Under the pieces are notes generated by a model. The model did no database searches. It worked only from the letters and a program-made list of their open reading frames with translations, and was not told the DNA's origin. Shown here piece by piece: positions 14,173-25,644 of a DNA stretch of 64,000 nucleotides. The stretch covers positions 3,596,001 to 3,660,000 of the forward strand of contig OX596338.1 in NCBI GenBank assembly GCA_951394405.1. Direction: 5' to 3'. The translations under genes were made by a program, and so were the position numbers. Positions within the stretch are counted from its first letter, which is position 1. Each line of letters opens with the position of its first letter. This DNA is from Coprinellus micaceus. Lineage: Eukaryota; Basidiomycota; Agaricomycetes; Agaricales; Psathyrellaceae.

Positions 14173-14660
14173 TCTCAAGGATGGGACGTTCTTTGACGGG
14201 AGCGAAGGGTTCGCCGATGAGATTGTAGGTAGTCTTCTGGGCTTCTGGCGTACGGGTGGCAGCCTAAAACCAAAGGTCAACAAGTGCTAGAACGAGAAAG
14301 CAGACAGAGCACTTTGAGAGTGATCGGCTCACTGGTAGTGGGCTTGGTAGAGTTGAAGCAAAGGAACTCGGCGAGCTTGCTGCGGATCTGGGCGCCCTCG
14401 TAGATGCCGAGCCTGATGTTCCTGCCGGACGACTGGTAGAATTGGGCAAATTTGTCCTTGCCTTCAGATAATTAGGTGATGAGGTCAACAATTTTCTTGA
14501 CGAGGCCCGTACGGATGGTCTTGATTCTGTTAGTGGGTCTCACGGGCCGTGCAGAGAAGGAGACCCTCGGAGTCGATGATAACCTTGAAAGGGTTGAGAT
14601 GCTCGGGAATGTGAGCGGATTTTTTCTTGAATGGAGAGGACGTCCACTAATGCACGTGCT
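14173..14660 (-). pseudogene. Hsp90 relic B (middle-domain fragment)
   Basis: A second, more eroded piece of Hsp90 lies directly upstream of relic A. In shifting frames it reads like IDSEGLLL, RTGLVKKIVDLIT, then a stop, GKDKFAQFYQSS, and RSKLAEFLCFNSTKP. After an intron-like gap comes PEAQKTTYNLIGEPFAPVKE, the counterpart of the [14 protein letters not shown] block. It stops abruptly at about 14170, where the N-terminal block of relic A begins. The arrangement is a truncated middle domain followed by the start of another copy, as expected from tandem duplication with a recombination joint inside the genes. No intact frame remains. Confidence 0.7.
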
Positions 14661-15839
14661 CTAGGCCCCTGCTCGCTTCCGTCACACCACGTATCGACAG
14701 GCAGGCCGATCTACTCGTCGCGGGAATAGCGCAGGAGGAGTGATAACAAGCAAGCTCTGTCAGATCGATGGAACGCCTTCAGCACGAGTAATCGGAACAA
14801 AAGTAAACAGGTCCATGCCTTTTCGCGCCGAGTGACGAGATACCAGATAAAGCAACCAGTGAGACGGTTTTATTGGCGTTGGCATCACTTGAGGGGCTAC
14901 ATCGGGGCGTTGATAGCATGGTGAATGCCTTCTTCAACGCTGGGGAGAGGAGCCATGAAAGCTCCACGGGAGTTGAGTATGAGGCTTCAGCCAAACGGGG
15001 AGATTGAAGATTCTTCCCCAGGCTTGCACCGGCCCTCGAGGACTGATACTGAGAGTCGTTGAAGAAGGCAGGGCGGCGGCGAAGGCATGTTGCTCGAACG
15101 TTTTACTCAGTGGTGAGCACATTGGGGAAACCCAGGAAGGAAATCTCGTGGGACCAGAGGGCGATGATATGATGCTAGAATTGGGGGGAGTAACGCGAGC
15201 TTACGGGTTGCTGTCCTACGGGGCAGCTTACAACACTGTCTAGAGCCTGGGGAAGGGCGAGTGGTTCGTGACCGACTGAGGCTTCGAATATTTGAATCCC
15301 AACCGATCAGCCTGCAAAGGATATCTAATTGAGCTGCTGGTCATATCATTGGCTATAAATGAGACGTACGTTTGAAGAGGGCTTCATGCCGTAATCAACA
15401 CTGAAAGCAGGAAAGGACGTCAACTATGGATACGATGCGAAGGGATTCACACCACATGAAGCCGACGGTTTTGATTTTGAACGAGAGCCCGGTGACCATA
15501 CTGAGCTAGAGAGCCTATCTATTGAAGGCGACGGGAGAGAACAGCAAGCTTCGGTGAGCCCCATCGTCTCTTCAATGGTTTCGAGCTAGGCGGCCGATGG
15601 AACCGAACGACGACGTGGCTTCGGAGGCGCTCCGCGCTTGAGAGTCCCCAGGAAATGCAGCTGCTTGACAGAAGCGAAGATTCGACTAATGGGCAGTAGG
15701 TATTGTGAAACACACTGGGATACTCTGTGAACGGTGATTACTAGCTGTTGTCAAAGTCGGAATAAACGATACTGAACATCTGAACATACCGGAGACCACT
15801 CGGTGGAACAGGGGACTGGCGCCCTACTCAAGGGCTCGC
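14661..15839. other. No supported gene between Hsp90 relics
   Basis: Short frames on both strands only (longest about 79 codons). The stretch may hold further eroded Hsp90 or spacer sequence, but I could not align it by eye to any protein block. Confidence 0.4.
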
Positions 15840-16520
15840 ACGGTGAAGTAGAACTCGTCGACTGGGGTCTCAGAAGGGATATCCATGGAAATGACGTCCT
15901 CGAGATCGGTGGAACACTCGAGAAGTACTCCTCGCATCTACTCGTGATGAAAACGTGGAGAGATGCTTCGTGAAAGCGGCGCTGAAAAGTTTCATTGGAA
16001 GAGTCCAGACGAACCGAAATGCAGGACTCACTGCTTGGGGAAGAGAAAAACCCGCACTCAGGTCAGACTAGGAAGTCCTTGATAGCAAGGCGCGCCCCTC
16101 GCCGTCGGCCAAGCTCTTGTATGAAGCGTATAGGGCTGGGCGATGCGGAGGAACTGCAAGTCAAAATCATAGCTTGCCTCCCTCAACTTGGTCCCCTTAA
16201 TCTCCCACACTCCCTCCTCCGGGCGTTCATCAGCTTCTCTTGGAGGTCCTTCCCTCCAGGAGTATTGTTCGAATTGAATTTGCGGGAGAACGACGAATTG
16301 AAGATTTATTGCTGGAGGCAGAGACGTTGGATCGTGGTACATAGGCTGTCTTTTAGAGCCCGAGGGAGCGACGGTAGCGGCGGCCCTTGCCAGTATGTAA
16401 GTAACGCCAGTGGCGCTGAGAGTCGACTCTTCAAGCAGCGAGAAACAGAGTTGAATGAGTTCGAGGAGCGAGTATTCCTTAAAACCCACGGGCACGAGAC
16501 TATCAGTGATGGCATCACCC
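15840..16520 (-). pseudogene. Hsp90 relic C (highly eroded)
   Basis: Recognisable mainly at DNA level. On the minus strand from about 16150 down to 16015, the sequence runs TACGCTTCATACAAGAGCTT through a diverged middle to CCCCAAGCAGTGAGTC. This parallels the [15 protein letters not shown]...IPKR exon end of relic A, including the intron donor (CCCAAGCGGTGAGTC there). Flanking sequence on both sides is too diverged to assign with confidence, so the limits are approximate. It lies in the same orientation as relics A and B, consistent with an old tandem array. Confidence 0.5.
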
Positions 16521-16793
16521 AGTGAACCGTGAAACTGGCTGAGTAGAATCCGAGACTGCTCGGGTGGAACAGTGCCCCGGACTTGAACAGGAACCCCCCT
16601 TTCCCACTGGCTTAGACGCCGGGAATACCATGGAGATTTAGCGGAATAGAAAGATCAGTTTATTGAATGCATATATCGGTACATCGGGATCAAGCGCCTT
16701 TCTATTATTTCTTGACAATCTCATCGGCTACCTCCTCCCCAGCTCCGACTTCACATTTAGCCTCGTTTCCATCCTCCGTTGACCAGCGCTCCC

Positions 16794-19700
16794 TCAACGA
16801 CCCCATCGGCTACCTCCTCCTCCTCCTCCTCGTCTTCCTGCTCGTCGTCGTGCTTGTGCTCGTTCTCGTGCTCCCCGTGCTCCCTCATGCTCCTCGTCCT
16901 CGTCCTCGTCCTCCTCGTCTCCCACCACCTCCTCCTCCATCACTCCATCCCCCACTACCACCTCGCCCTCCTCCAGTTCACCTTCATCAACCTCTCCCCC
17001 TGCCTCTGGCACCTCTCCCCCAGCCGTACTCGGCTCAGAAGAAGTCACCACTTGGTTCATTATGGCAGCCTCTATCGTGTCGACAATGGAAACGAACCGA
17101 GCCTGCTCGTTCCGTTCATCAGCTGCCACTCGCTCTTCCACCTCTATCACATTGGACCCTTCGAGACAAAGGTCATTCCGGAATGTGTGGGAAATGAAAC
17201 GGCACCGTTGCCTTCCACCCCTGTAGTGTTTGCGATTTTGGCATTCTAATATAAATCGCGTGCGCAGGGCGCCGGTGACGGGGTTGACGATCGGGAGGAG
17301 ACGGAGGCCGGGCTTGCATGGTCCACCCACGTTCCTACTAGGGTATTGGCCCCTGATCAGGTTGAAACCCTGCCGAAAAGATTCGGGGGTATCGAGTGAG
17401 CGAGGGCGATGAGATTTCTCCTTGGAAGAGGGAGAGCCGGTGGAGGCACGGCGACTGCCAGATCCTCCATCAGAGGCCTTCGTCTGGGGAGGGGGGGAGC
17501 CAGCGGAAGCACCACGGTCAGCAGAGGGTTGTCGAGGGGCAGATGCTTGACCAGCGACATCGAGAGGGTGTGGGGTCACGATTTCGGACGAGGGTTGGGG
17601 ACCATGCTCAGGAGAAGGGTGAGGGGCGACTTCGAGGGAGAGCTGGGCGACGACCCCGGAAGATGGCTGGGGGGTGGCCTCGGAGGGTGGTTGAGGAGGG
17701 GTCGCGTCGACGCGGGCACCTCGTAAGATATCAAGGTAAAACATCATAGCCCTGCCAATGGCATGTGGGGTTGCTTTACCTCTACCCGCAAGTGTGGAGA
17801 AGATGTTATGCACCGCCGTCTCCTCAGTTATTAGTCCATCGGAGAACTCTCCGATGATTTCCGTGCAAAGGGCTTGCTCCACTTGAGCACTCCAACCAGC
17901 ACCGTTCTCGACAGACGACGACGACGACGACACCTGCGCACTCATAGAGGTGGGTGGAGCGGCGGGGAAGTGGATCGGGGGGGCGCTAAGCCCCAAAGAT
18001 GGGATCGACGTGTTGGGCGCGGCGGACTGTGAGGGTGAGGTGAGTTTCAGGGACGGCGTGGGCGTGGTAGACTGCGGGGATGGGGTGAGTTGCGGGGCTG
18101 GGGTGAGTTGCGGGGACGGGGTGAGTTGCGGGGCTGGGGTGAGTTGCGGGGACGGGGTGAGTTGCGGGGACGGGGTGAGTTGTGGGGACGGGGCGAGTGT
18201 GGTAGACTGCGGGGATGGGATCAGTGTAGCGGATGTTGACGCCGAGTTCGAGGTAGGAGTAGCATACGTCGATATCGAGGACCACGGTGAGAGGGACATA
18301 GAAGGCGGCGACCGCGACGACGACGCCGACGCCGAAGAAGTGGCACGAGGCGTCGCATGGGAGGGTGGCCCTAACGAGTTGTTAGATGCGCCACGGGCGG
18401 GGGCGTCGCCCCAAGAGGAATGGGTCTGTTGGCCACTGCGGGATGGCCCAAGGATGGCGTGGTCTCGGCGCGATGCGGATGCCCCACCTAACAATGTAAG
18501 GGACTTAAGCGAAAATCCAAGAGAGAACCCTGAGGGAGGAGATTCTGCCTCGAGATTCGGGACTCGATTGGGACTACTACCATCGTAATAGCGAGGTGAC
18601 CCAGGAGGAGCGAAGAGCCCGTGTAAGGTCTTGGGGTTAAGTCCGTACTGTTCCTGGGATGCTGGAGCGGGTGGGGAACCCTCCACTGCTCGTGCTTCCG
18701 TGTTAGTCGAAGTGGACGGAACAAACGAGATGGTTGGGGCGAGGGTGGTAGTCAAGGCGGACAGGGTGACAGAGGCGATCGAGCTGGACGGGGTGACAGA
18801 GGTCGCCAACGCGGACGGCGTGGTCAAGCTGGTCGAGGTGGAGGTGGTGACAGAGGCAATCGAGCCGAACGGGGTGACAGAGGTCGCCAACGCGGACTGC
18901 GTGGTCAAGCTGGTCGAGGTGGAGGTGGTGACAGAGGCGATCGAGCCGGACGGGGTGATAGAGGTCGCCAACGCGGACGGCGTGGTCAAGCTGGTCGAGG
19001 TGGAGGTGGTGACAGAGGTCGTCAACGCAGACGGGGTGGTGGAGGTCGTCGGGGCGGATCCAGCGTCGGGGGTAAGCGATGCAGAGGTTCCGGTGCTCGA
19101 TACCGATGGGTTTTCCAGGTAGGCCAGGGTAGCATACTCCTCTGAAGACCTATTCGAGGTGAACGCGGGAGAACGCAGGGGTGCGTGGAGGGACTCCTCA
19201 GACGCTGAGGAAGACGGGGATGGCGATGGCGATGGTGATGGCGAATGCGGAGGAGAATCACCGGCATGCACCGACTCTAGGGCAGGGAGCGTCGAGGAGT
19301 CGGGCCTTGAGACAAAGACAGCACGCTCGAACGTCAAAGGGGTGGGCAGGGGCCTACAGAAATCATTGCTTAGTCCAATTCGAACTGACGCTAGGGTGAA
19401 GAAAGGGTGGCGAACGCACCTCCCAATGTGAGCTACGACAGTAGCGTTCAACACGCTCTTCGCCGTCGCCGATGAATCATGAGATAAGGGACGGTCATCA
19501 CCCTCAACGCCGTCCTCTTGGGTATTGAATTCGTCTAACGTTATCGCTTCTTGATCCCAGCCTTCTTCGAAAGCGTCGGTGGGGACATCGGCACTGCGGA
19601 CTCCACGGCCTTGAGTGAGCGACGCCTAGAGTTTAAGGAACAAGATCGAGTCCGATTAGGAAGGCAGCCTGGAGCGCTTGTCATCGCAACACTCACATCG

Positions 19701-19942
19701 TCGAACCAGTGCGCTGAGTTCAGCACAGCTTCTTCGTGGCCGTCGTCCTGAGAAGTGACGCCAGAGTCGCTGAGTTCGTGGCCAGACGGGATGTGCATGT
19801 GTGCCTCGTGATCCGCTTCCCGCGGTGTCGGAGCGGCCGGTCGTTGTTGGGCGCTTACGATGTTCGGGGCTTCCAAGGTCCTCAGCGCTGAAGACAAGCT
19901 CTCCGTGCCTGTGTCGGGCAGACTCTGGGGGGTTTTGTTCAT
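16794..19942 (-). CDS. Low-complexity 1003-aa orphan protein with in-frame minisatellites
   Basis: A three-exon model closes in all phases: 19942-19697, 19625-19420 and 19353-16794, with introns of 71 and 66 bp (GTGAGT...CTCTAG and GTGCGT...TGTAG). The ATG is at 19942. Exon 1 encodes a disordered start ending AHWFDD. Exon 2 is acidic (FEEGWDQEAITLDEF). Exon 3 is Ser/Thr/Pro-rich with a 27-residue repeat (81 bp) and a six-residue PSPQLT-type repeat (18 bp). It then has a possibly folded segment (EQALCTEIIGEFSDGLITEE, IFSTLAGRGKATPH), a Cys/basic region (CKPGLRLLPIVNPVTG, CQNRKHYRGGRQRC) and an acidic then basic tail. The tail may hide one more intron near 17230-17270. I do not recognise the family. 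The layout resembles multicopy mushroom-specific orphan genes. Function unknown. Confidence 0.65.
18077..18200 (+). repeat. 18-bp minisatellite, about 7 copies
   Basis: Tandem units built on GGGGTGAGTTGCGGGG(A/C)(C/T)G, with GTGAG at 18085, 18103, 18121, 18139, 18157, 18175 and a diverged copy at about 18193. On the minus strand they encode repeats of the PSPQLT/PAPQLT type inside the 1003-aa gene. The period is a multiple of three, so copy-number change keeps the frame. Confidence 0.9.
18766..19025 (+). repeat. 81-bp minisatellite, about 3.2 copies
   Basis: Copies start GTGACAGAGGC at 18766, 18847 and 18928, exactly 81 bp apart, with a partial fourth. Read on the minus strand they encode a 27-residue Ser/Thr repeat containing TTSTSTSLTTPSALATS. 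The period again preserves reading frame. Confidence 0.9.
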
Positions 19943-22142
19943 CTTCTCGTTCGAGGATAGAGGGTAGATCTACGTCCTATGGGGTGTAGCGCGAGCTCTG
20001 GCTTCGGACAAGAAGTCTTGGATCGCGTAGTAGTTATAGAATGTGAAGAATCAATCTAGCGTAGAGGAGTCTAGAGTGAGTTGCACCCAAGAAAAATGTC
20101 TCTCGGGACCTCTAACTGTCCGTGGTCGCGAGAATTTGCTGGTCGATTGACGATTGACGGATGTGGCCACTTTATCGATGGCTTTGACGCGTTTCTGGGT
20201 CGTCGTCGGTTCTCTCTGCAGAGGAACTTCCCCAGACCAAACCGCGATGGGTAAACTGAACCCACCTGCATGGCTCAAAACAGGGGCCTTCAGTGCATAT
20301 ACCCTGAGCCAGCAGCAAGCCAGCAGCACTCGGATTCCGAGCAGGGCTCGAGGCCTCATTCGAACGAGGTGCAGGCTTCTCAGGAAGACTTAGCATCGGC
20401 TTAGCCACACGTGTTCGAATACTGCAATGAACGGAGGGTGACCTTCCTTTCATACCATTCACTCGCGCCAAACAGTGGGGAAGGTGATTTCAAAACCGAG
20501 TGTTCATGAGACGAGTTCCCGCGGAATGAAATGTCAAAGGAACTTCGGTCTACGCGACTTCTGGCAAGCGGTGGGATCGTTCTCATTCCGAGCGACAGAG
20601 TGCGGTGATGAGCCGCTAGAATTCTCCAACCGTAGAATCCCATCCATGCGGGGGTTATTCTCCGCTCTCCGCCGTTGGGCTTCGGTCACCACAAGAACCC
20701 GCCTATGCAAGCACGTTGATTGTGACGCGCATCGGGACGAGTGAGGGTAATCCCTTCGAGCCCTCGCACCCCGCGCCGAGTCGTACAAGAAACGCCGAAT
20801 TGGTGAGGCGCATGTGCGGCTCTCCTTCGCGAGCCAAGTTAGGGGTAAGCTTCGACGTGCTTCAGCCGATCAACCTTTCCCTTTCCCTTCCGTGCCCAGA
20901 TGAATCCGAGCCTTGAAAATCGAGGGTGGTGACGCACGAGGAACGCTCCGTGCTCATCTATTTGGGAACGCCGTCACGGCACTCACATGATCTCAAACGT
21001 GACGCCGGAGCTACGAGGGACCGGTATCCGGTCTAACAGCAAAGGAACGCGAGGCATTCCGATGCTCGCTCAAACGTAAGATAGCTTCCTGCTGAGGCTT
21101 CCTACCAATGGACTTGGTGAGAAGCAGCGTCAAGCGGGGTCCCCGCGTATCCCTCACACAATGCCGTGAACCAGCGACCCAAGATGCACATGGGCCTGGC
21201 CTCGGCTCATATGTGCCATTTAGGAGCAATCCGAAGACACCAGTGTCCTATTCACATTACCTTCTTACGGTAGTCACCCGCACCAACTCACTGGGTGCCA
21301 GTACGCCGTCCGCTATCTTGACGTTGGAACCTGGGTTGCCTCCAGAGAGACCTTTCGACTGGCACAACAGCTCTCCCTCCTGCAGCCCCCATCGCTATCC
21401 CATCCACACGGGGCCTCAGGCGCCCAGTATCCATGACGGCAGTCGTCAACCGTTTGGGGTGATATGATATCACCGCACTGTGATCATGATCATGCCAACG
21501 AGGAACACCCACCTGTTCTGGATCCAAGAAGTTCGGTTTTACATAACCCTCTGGAAGGTTTTCCGCCGCGTTCACAGAGATGCCGAATTCGTGGCCTTTC
21601 GAATTGGAAAGGCGGAGGCGGGTTATGCATTGTGACACAAGGCGGCGAAGCCTCGTCGGAGCCAGACGCGACCCAACTCAACCCGCCGTGGTTGAGTGCA
21701 AGCTGAGTGTCTGCCAAGTGACGTCGGAGCGAGTGGGTTTGAAAGTCCGATTGGCATCCCGTCACCGCCTGCGGTCATCAGCCGCTCGGCGCAACGTACG
21801 TCACAAGATGTGACGCACCATAAGTGACAATCCCTTGTGGTTCCAGCAATCGCGGCGCACGGTGAGGGGTCTTTAGCCTGGGAGCAGCGTAGAATGCATT
21901 TGCAATAAGTAAGCAAACGACGTGGCGGCGACATCCACCCATTTCAAGTTCATTACGCCCCCCTTTCCCTTTTCGCGTTGGGCATTTCGACGACACCACA
22001 CTCCTTTCAACGACCTCCTGGATACAGATATCTCAAATGGCTACGGTGGTGATGGAACGCAACCTCGAAAGGTGACTTTCGAGCGGGTTGCGGGCTGAGC
22101 TCCCTGCGTGCTCACAATATCTTCAGATATACCCCTCATCCG
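19943..22142. other. No supported gene; one possible minus-strand relic
   Basis: Several minus-strand frames between 20.0 and 21.9 kb are open for 65-119 codons. One (about 21290-21640) includes SKGHEFGISVNAAENLPEGY, which reads protein-like, but I found no domain, no start and no splice chain that closes. It may be the debris of another orphan gene. Confidence 0.35.
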
Positions 22143-22565
22143 ATGACGAGGCGAAGCGCCCACAAGTGCGCCGCTCGCAGCCTCCCGTCCTCGCCGTCCC
22201 CGCCGCCCCCAACCTGCGACACACCGCCTACTGCCCAGTCATTGATCTTTGAGCGTGTTGTCAACATAATCCGGGATTATGAATACGCTCGTCGCCAACA
22301 CAACCTTGATCCTTCGAATGGCGACAAGGAAGGCGCATTCGTCGCTGCTGCCGACAGAATCGACGTCGTGTGGTACAATTATACTACTGGTCGTCTGACA
22401 AGGGAAGCATGTTTGGTTTTCGACCTATTTCTTGCGATATGGATCTGGGACTCTTCCAATTATGTTGGTACGTATCCCTCAAACCCCTCTTATATACAAA
22501 CTAACGAGACGCTGACTAGGTGTATAGGCCTCGCTGACCCTCCCGCCCCCACCGACATCCCATGA
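22143..22565 (+). CDS. Small orphan protein, 120-140 aa, one intron likely
   Basis: The ATG is at 22143. The first exon encodes a Pro/Ser-rich start, then a helical-looking segment (ERVVNIIRDYEYARRQHNLD, AAADRIDVVWYNYTTGRL, then a hydrophobic VFDLFLAIWIWDSSNY). A GTACGT donor near 22467 and a TATAG acceptor about 60 bp later, after a CTAAC branch-like site, would remove 60 bp. Because 60 is divisible by three and the intron is open, both forms end ADPPAPTDIP at the same stop. No family recognised. It converges on the coiled-coil gene at 22.9-24.1 kb with about 365 bp between stops. Confidence 0.5.
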   Translation: MTRRSAHKCAARSLPSSPSPPPPTCDTPPTAQSLIFERVVNIIRDYEYARRQHNLDPSNGDKEGAFVAAADRIDVVWYNYTTGRLTREACLVFDLFLAIWIWDSSNYVGTYPSNPSYIQTNETLTRCIGLADPPAPTDIP

Positions 22566-22929
22566 ACCCCAGCACCGCCTGTGGCTCCTCGCCCAATCCC
22601 GGAGTTGATACTTTAATGAACTGCCGCTGTCGTGTGAAGCGTCGCCGACATCCAGTTGTATAACTCCCTGTATTAGATACCCTTTCACATCACACTCATT
22701 TGTATAATCGACACACACATTACCCTATCGCTCCACAATTGAGGCTAATAACACGGAATGGAAGGCACGAACAATTGAGGGAAACTTCTGGCGCGAGGAC
22801 TCGGAGGAGGCAATGATTTCAATCAGGGGTCTGGGGTTGTCGAAGGCCCGGCTGCTTCATTCAAAAAGGTGCGGTCTGAATTCATAACGTGTCCAGTCTC
22901 TACAACGAAGGATCAAAAGTGTCTAAGCC
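22566..22929. other. Convergent intergenic spacer
   Basis: Lies between the 3' ends of two convergent genes. No frame, repeat or structured element noticed. Confidence 0.4.
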
Positions 22930-24131
22930 TTAACAGTGCTTGGAAAAGGTTGCAAAACGGGCATGGGCAGATTCGGCAACGTGGTAGACGTCGTCCCTGC
23001 GATCACGGGGAAGCATCGTGAGCAAAGCCTTGAGTGAGTAATACTCGGTCAGCCACCACGCGCGGTAACGATCGACGTCTTGCCTCAAGACTGCCATCAC
23101 CGCCTCAAACTCGCAGACCCTTTCCTCAGCCAGGACCAACAAGTTCAAAGCACCCTCCTCTGCAGCTTTCGAGTTCTTTACGCGGTCCTTCTCCTCCCTC
23201 AATTGCTTTTTGAGGCGCTGTTCATTTCGCTCGAACTTGTGGATGCGGATGTTGAGGGAATCGATGGCTTCGACGGCGACCTCCACTCTAAACCTTTCCT
23301 CAGCCTCGTCCATGGCTCTCTCTGCCGACGTCTTGTTGGGGCCAGAAGCCCGGCGCGGCCCTTGAACCCCCATTGCTTGAGCGCTGGAGGGGTGCTCGGC
23401 TTCAACCTGTGTTTCCACAAGCCTGTCAATCTCTGAAGAGGCCTCCATGTCAGACACTCGTCTACTCACGAACTAGGGAGACTCACGGGACATGCCGTTT
23501 GGGGAGAGACGAACTTGGGACTGCGGGAACCTCTGTGCTTCCACAGTAACCGAATGGATAGTATCCTCTGGCACTTGGAGAGTGGCCTGCCAGTGGACTC
23601 TTGGAAGTTGTATTTGGACTTTCTCGACGCTGGCGCGCGGCTCGACAGCTCGAAGTGCTTCCCCTGGAGACGGCCTGGTTAGAAATTATGCTGGAGGCGA
23701 CTTGGGGTGTAGACATACCGCTCGAATCCCGCGAACCAGCTGTAAGTGCTTGCCAGCTCCCTGGCTCAGCCTTGACGGTGACTTCTGGAGGAGCTGAGGC
23801 CATCGTAACATCTTCGCCCTGGGCATAGGGCCATCCAACAGCTTGGGGCGGCGCTGAAAAAGTTGGAAGGCCTATGAGGGAACATTCGAGGACAGGGGAA
23901 GAGAGGATGTATACCGCTTAAAGAAGGCATGTGCGAAGTCTCTACCCACTCGCCCTTTGGGAGGCGGCCATGGGGGAAACGAGGGGTTCTCGCACTCTGC
24001 GGACGAGTCACAGTCACTTTGTGAGTAGAAGGGTCGATAGCAACAGCCACGCGACTTACCAATCGAATTGGCACACTAGCAAGCGTAGGTTCATGCGGTA
24101 GCTGCCAGCCAGCGGTCGTAAACTTGGGCAT
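22930..24131 (-). CDS. Coiled-coil orphan protein, multi-exon
   Basis: Exon 1 (ATG 24131 to 23915) encodes MPKFTTAGWQLPHEPTLAS and onward to SHMPSL. A 43-bp intron (23914-23872) joins in phase to a segment with DVTMASAPPEVTVKAEPGS. Further exons in another frame encode ASVEKVQIQLPRVHWQATLQ, VPEDTIHSVTVEAQRFPQSQ and finally the block from SRRVSDMEASSEID to the stop at 22930. The last exon has a long charged coiled coil (FERNEQRLKKQLREEKDRVK) and ends YRAWWLTEYYSLKALLTMLP, then HARFATFSKHC. The join near 23700 (GTATGT donor, weak AAG or GAG acceptor) and an in-frame TAG near 23478 (removable by a 42-bp intron) are not certain, so a lightly damaged gene is possible. I know this C-terminal pattern from multicopy mushroom orphans but not its function. 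Confidence 0.55.
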
Positions 24132-25644
24132 TATCAACTTTGCTAGCGAGTGGAGCTTGTTTCGGTGACGAGGGCAGCGAAGACTACGTGGTACTCGAGT
24201 CGATGAGAGGGCTGGCCCAGAGGGTTGGGATGCAAGACTCTGAGGCCCGCATTATTTATGCGATGCCGTTCCATTGGGCGACACGGGAGTCTAACGTTAG
24301 ACCAGTCGAGGTCGGTGCCGTGTGTGGCAAATCGGGTACCGCCATCTGCCACTAAGGCGAGAATTGGGTGGACTCCGCCCTTGATCGAACTTACTGCCCT
24401 AGGGTTCGGGATTAGACACATTTAGGATGGACCGCCGCTATTCGCCAACGCCAAAGCGGGTGCGCATCCCGATTCGCTACAAGCCTCGAATGTTACGACT
24501 AGATTCCGCGCCATCGCAACTGTTGCTGTCGACAACGAAATATGTGACAACAGCTCGAAATACCGGTCCATCCCTTCAAGGCAACTCGGGAACTGGACCC
24601 TTACTCCTGCCGTACAGCAACTTCATCGAATTATGATTCGTGGAACTCGGACCGGAGGGCGTTTTGGCATACACAGGCTGTTGGCGCTCGCAGCCTCTCG
24701 CAGGGTTAGGCGCTGAGCAAGCGCCTGCCGTGGCTGCCCCATGTTTGCTTTCAGCTCGACATAGGAATCTGGAAGGCGTAACCTTCACTGAATTGGGTGC
24801 GAACTGAGTGGCTCCTGCCCTAGCGGTCAGAATGTTTTCTCGAACTTCGCAACACGGGTTTCGACACTCAACGCGAATTAATCGAGGCCTTCTGTGACAG
24901 CACCTTACGCTTCCCAGGCTGCCAATTGTCGTCTACCTTACTATCGGGGGCGCCTCTTCGATTTCCAGTTAATAAAGCAGGGCCATATCACACACCAAAC
25001 CGTCTGGAGTAGCTCAGGAGGAGATAGGCGCTTACGGTAACACAGGGGTGCTCGCCGTCATTCCGCCTCTGCCACCGGCTTCCACTTAAAATGCCGCACA
25101 ATTTGCTGCTGAGTGGGAGCGCCTTACCCCCGATGTAGGCGACTTGGACTACTACTAGTCGTGGAGACGAGCGTATCTGAAGGCACCGCTCGGTCCAAAT
25201 CGGGCCCCGCGCGACTTGACGAAGATTTGAATGGAGTCTCGGTCGCTGGAACTCTGGAGGAGCGGGTCGTCGAACGGAGAAAGATTGGCGAGCCAAAATT
25301 CTGGAACACCGTCGACCATGTCCACTAGCTTCACGGGTTGCAATCGCCGTGACAAGATAGTAACACCATTCGGCAGTACCCTTGCCACTGTTGCCTCGGA
25401 AACTTACCTAGGTGTGGGTCCCAACCGAGGAGGCGTAGTACGTCCTCCACCCAAAGATCCGACGGCTCCCATCCCCGTTGAGCTGACCAGGTTTACATCG
25501 ATTGAAGGGCCGATCAGGAATGTTTGGCCATATAGTCGAGTGGGACTTGGAGTTTAGACTCGATCATCCTCAGCTTTGAACCCCAGTCCAGCTAGAGCCT
25601 CTTCCCCTCTCACCATCTGAAGCTTTGCTTCCACCTGTGGCGCC
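24132..25644. other. No supported gene
   Basis: Short frames only. A minus-strand frame around 25155-25388 (LPNGVTILSRRLQPVKLVDM) reads protein-like but has no start, partner exons or recognisable family. It may be decayed coding sequence. Confidence 0.35.

Noticed and set aside
18077..18200. CRISPR-like array
   Set aside because: Direct tandem units without spacers inside a eukaryotic coding region; a minisatellite.
17950..18588. 212-codon plus-strand frame rich in GDGVSCGAGVSC repeats
   Set aside because: Antisense shadow of the 18-bp minisatellite within the minus-strand 1003-aa gene.
18631..19122. 163-codon plus-strand frame with VEVVTEAIEP repeats
   Set aside because: Antisense of the 81-bp minisatellite; the minus-strand gene has clean introns and a start.
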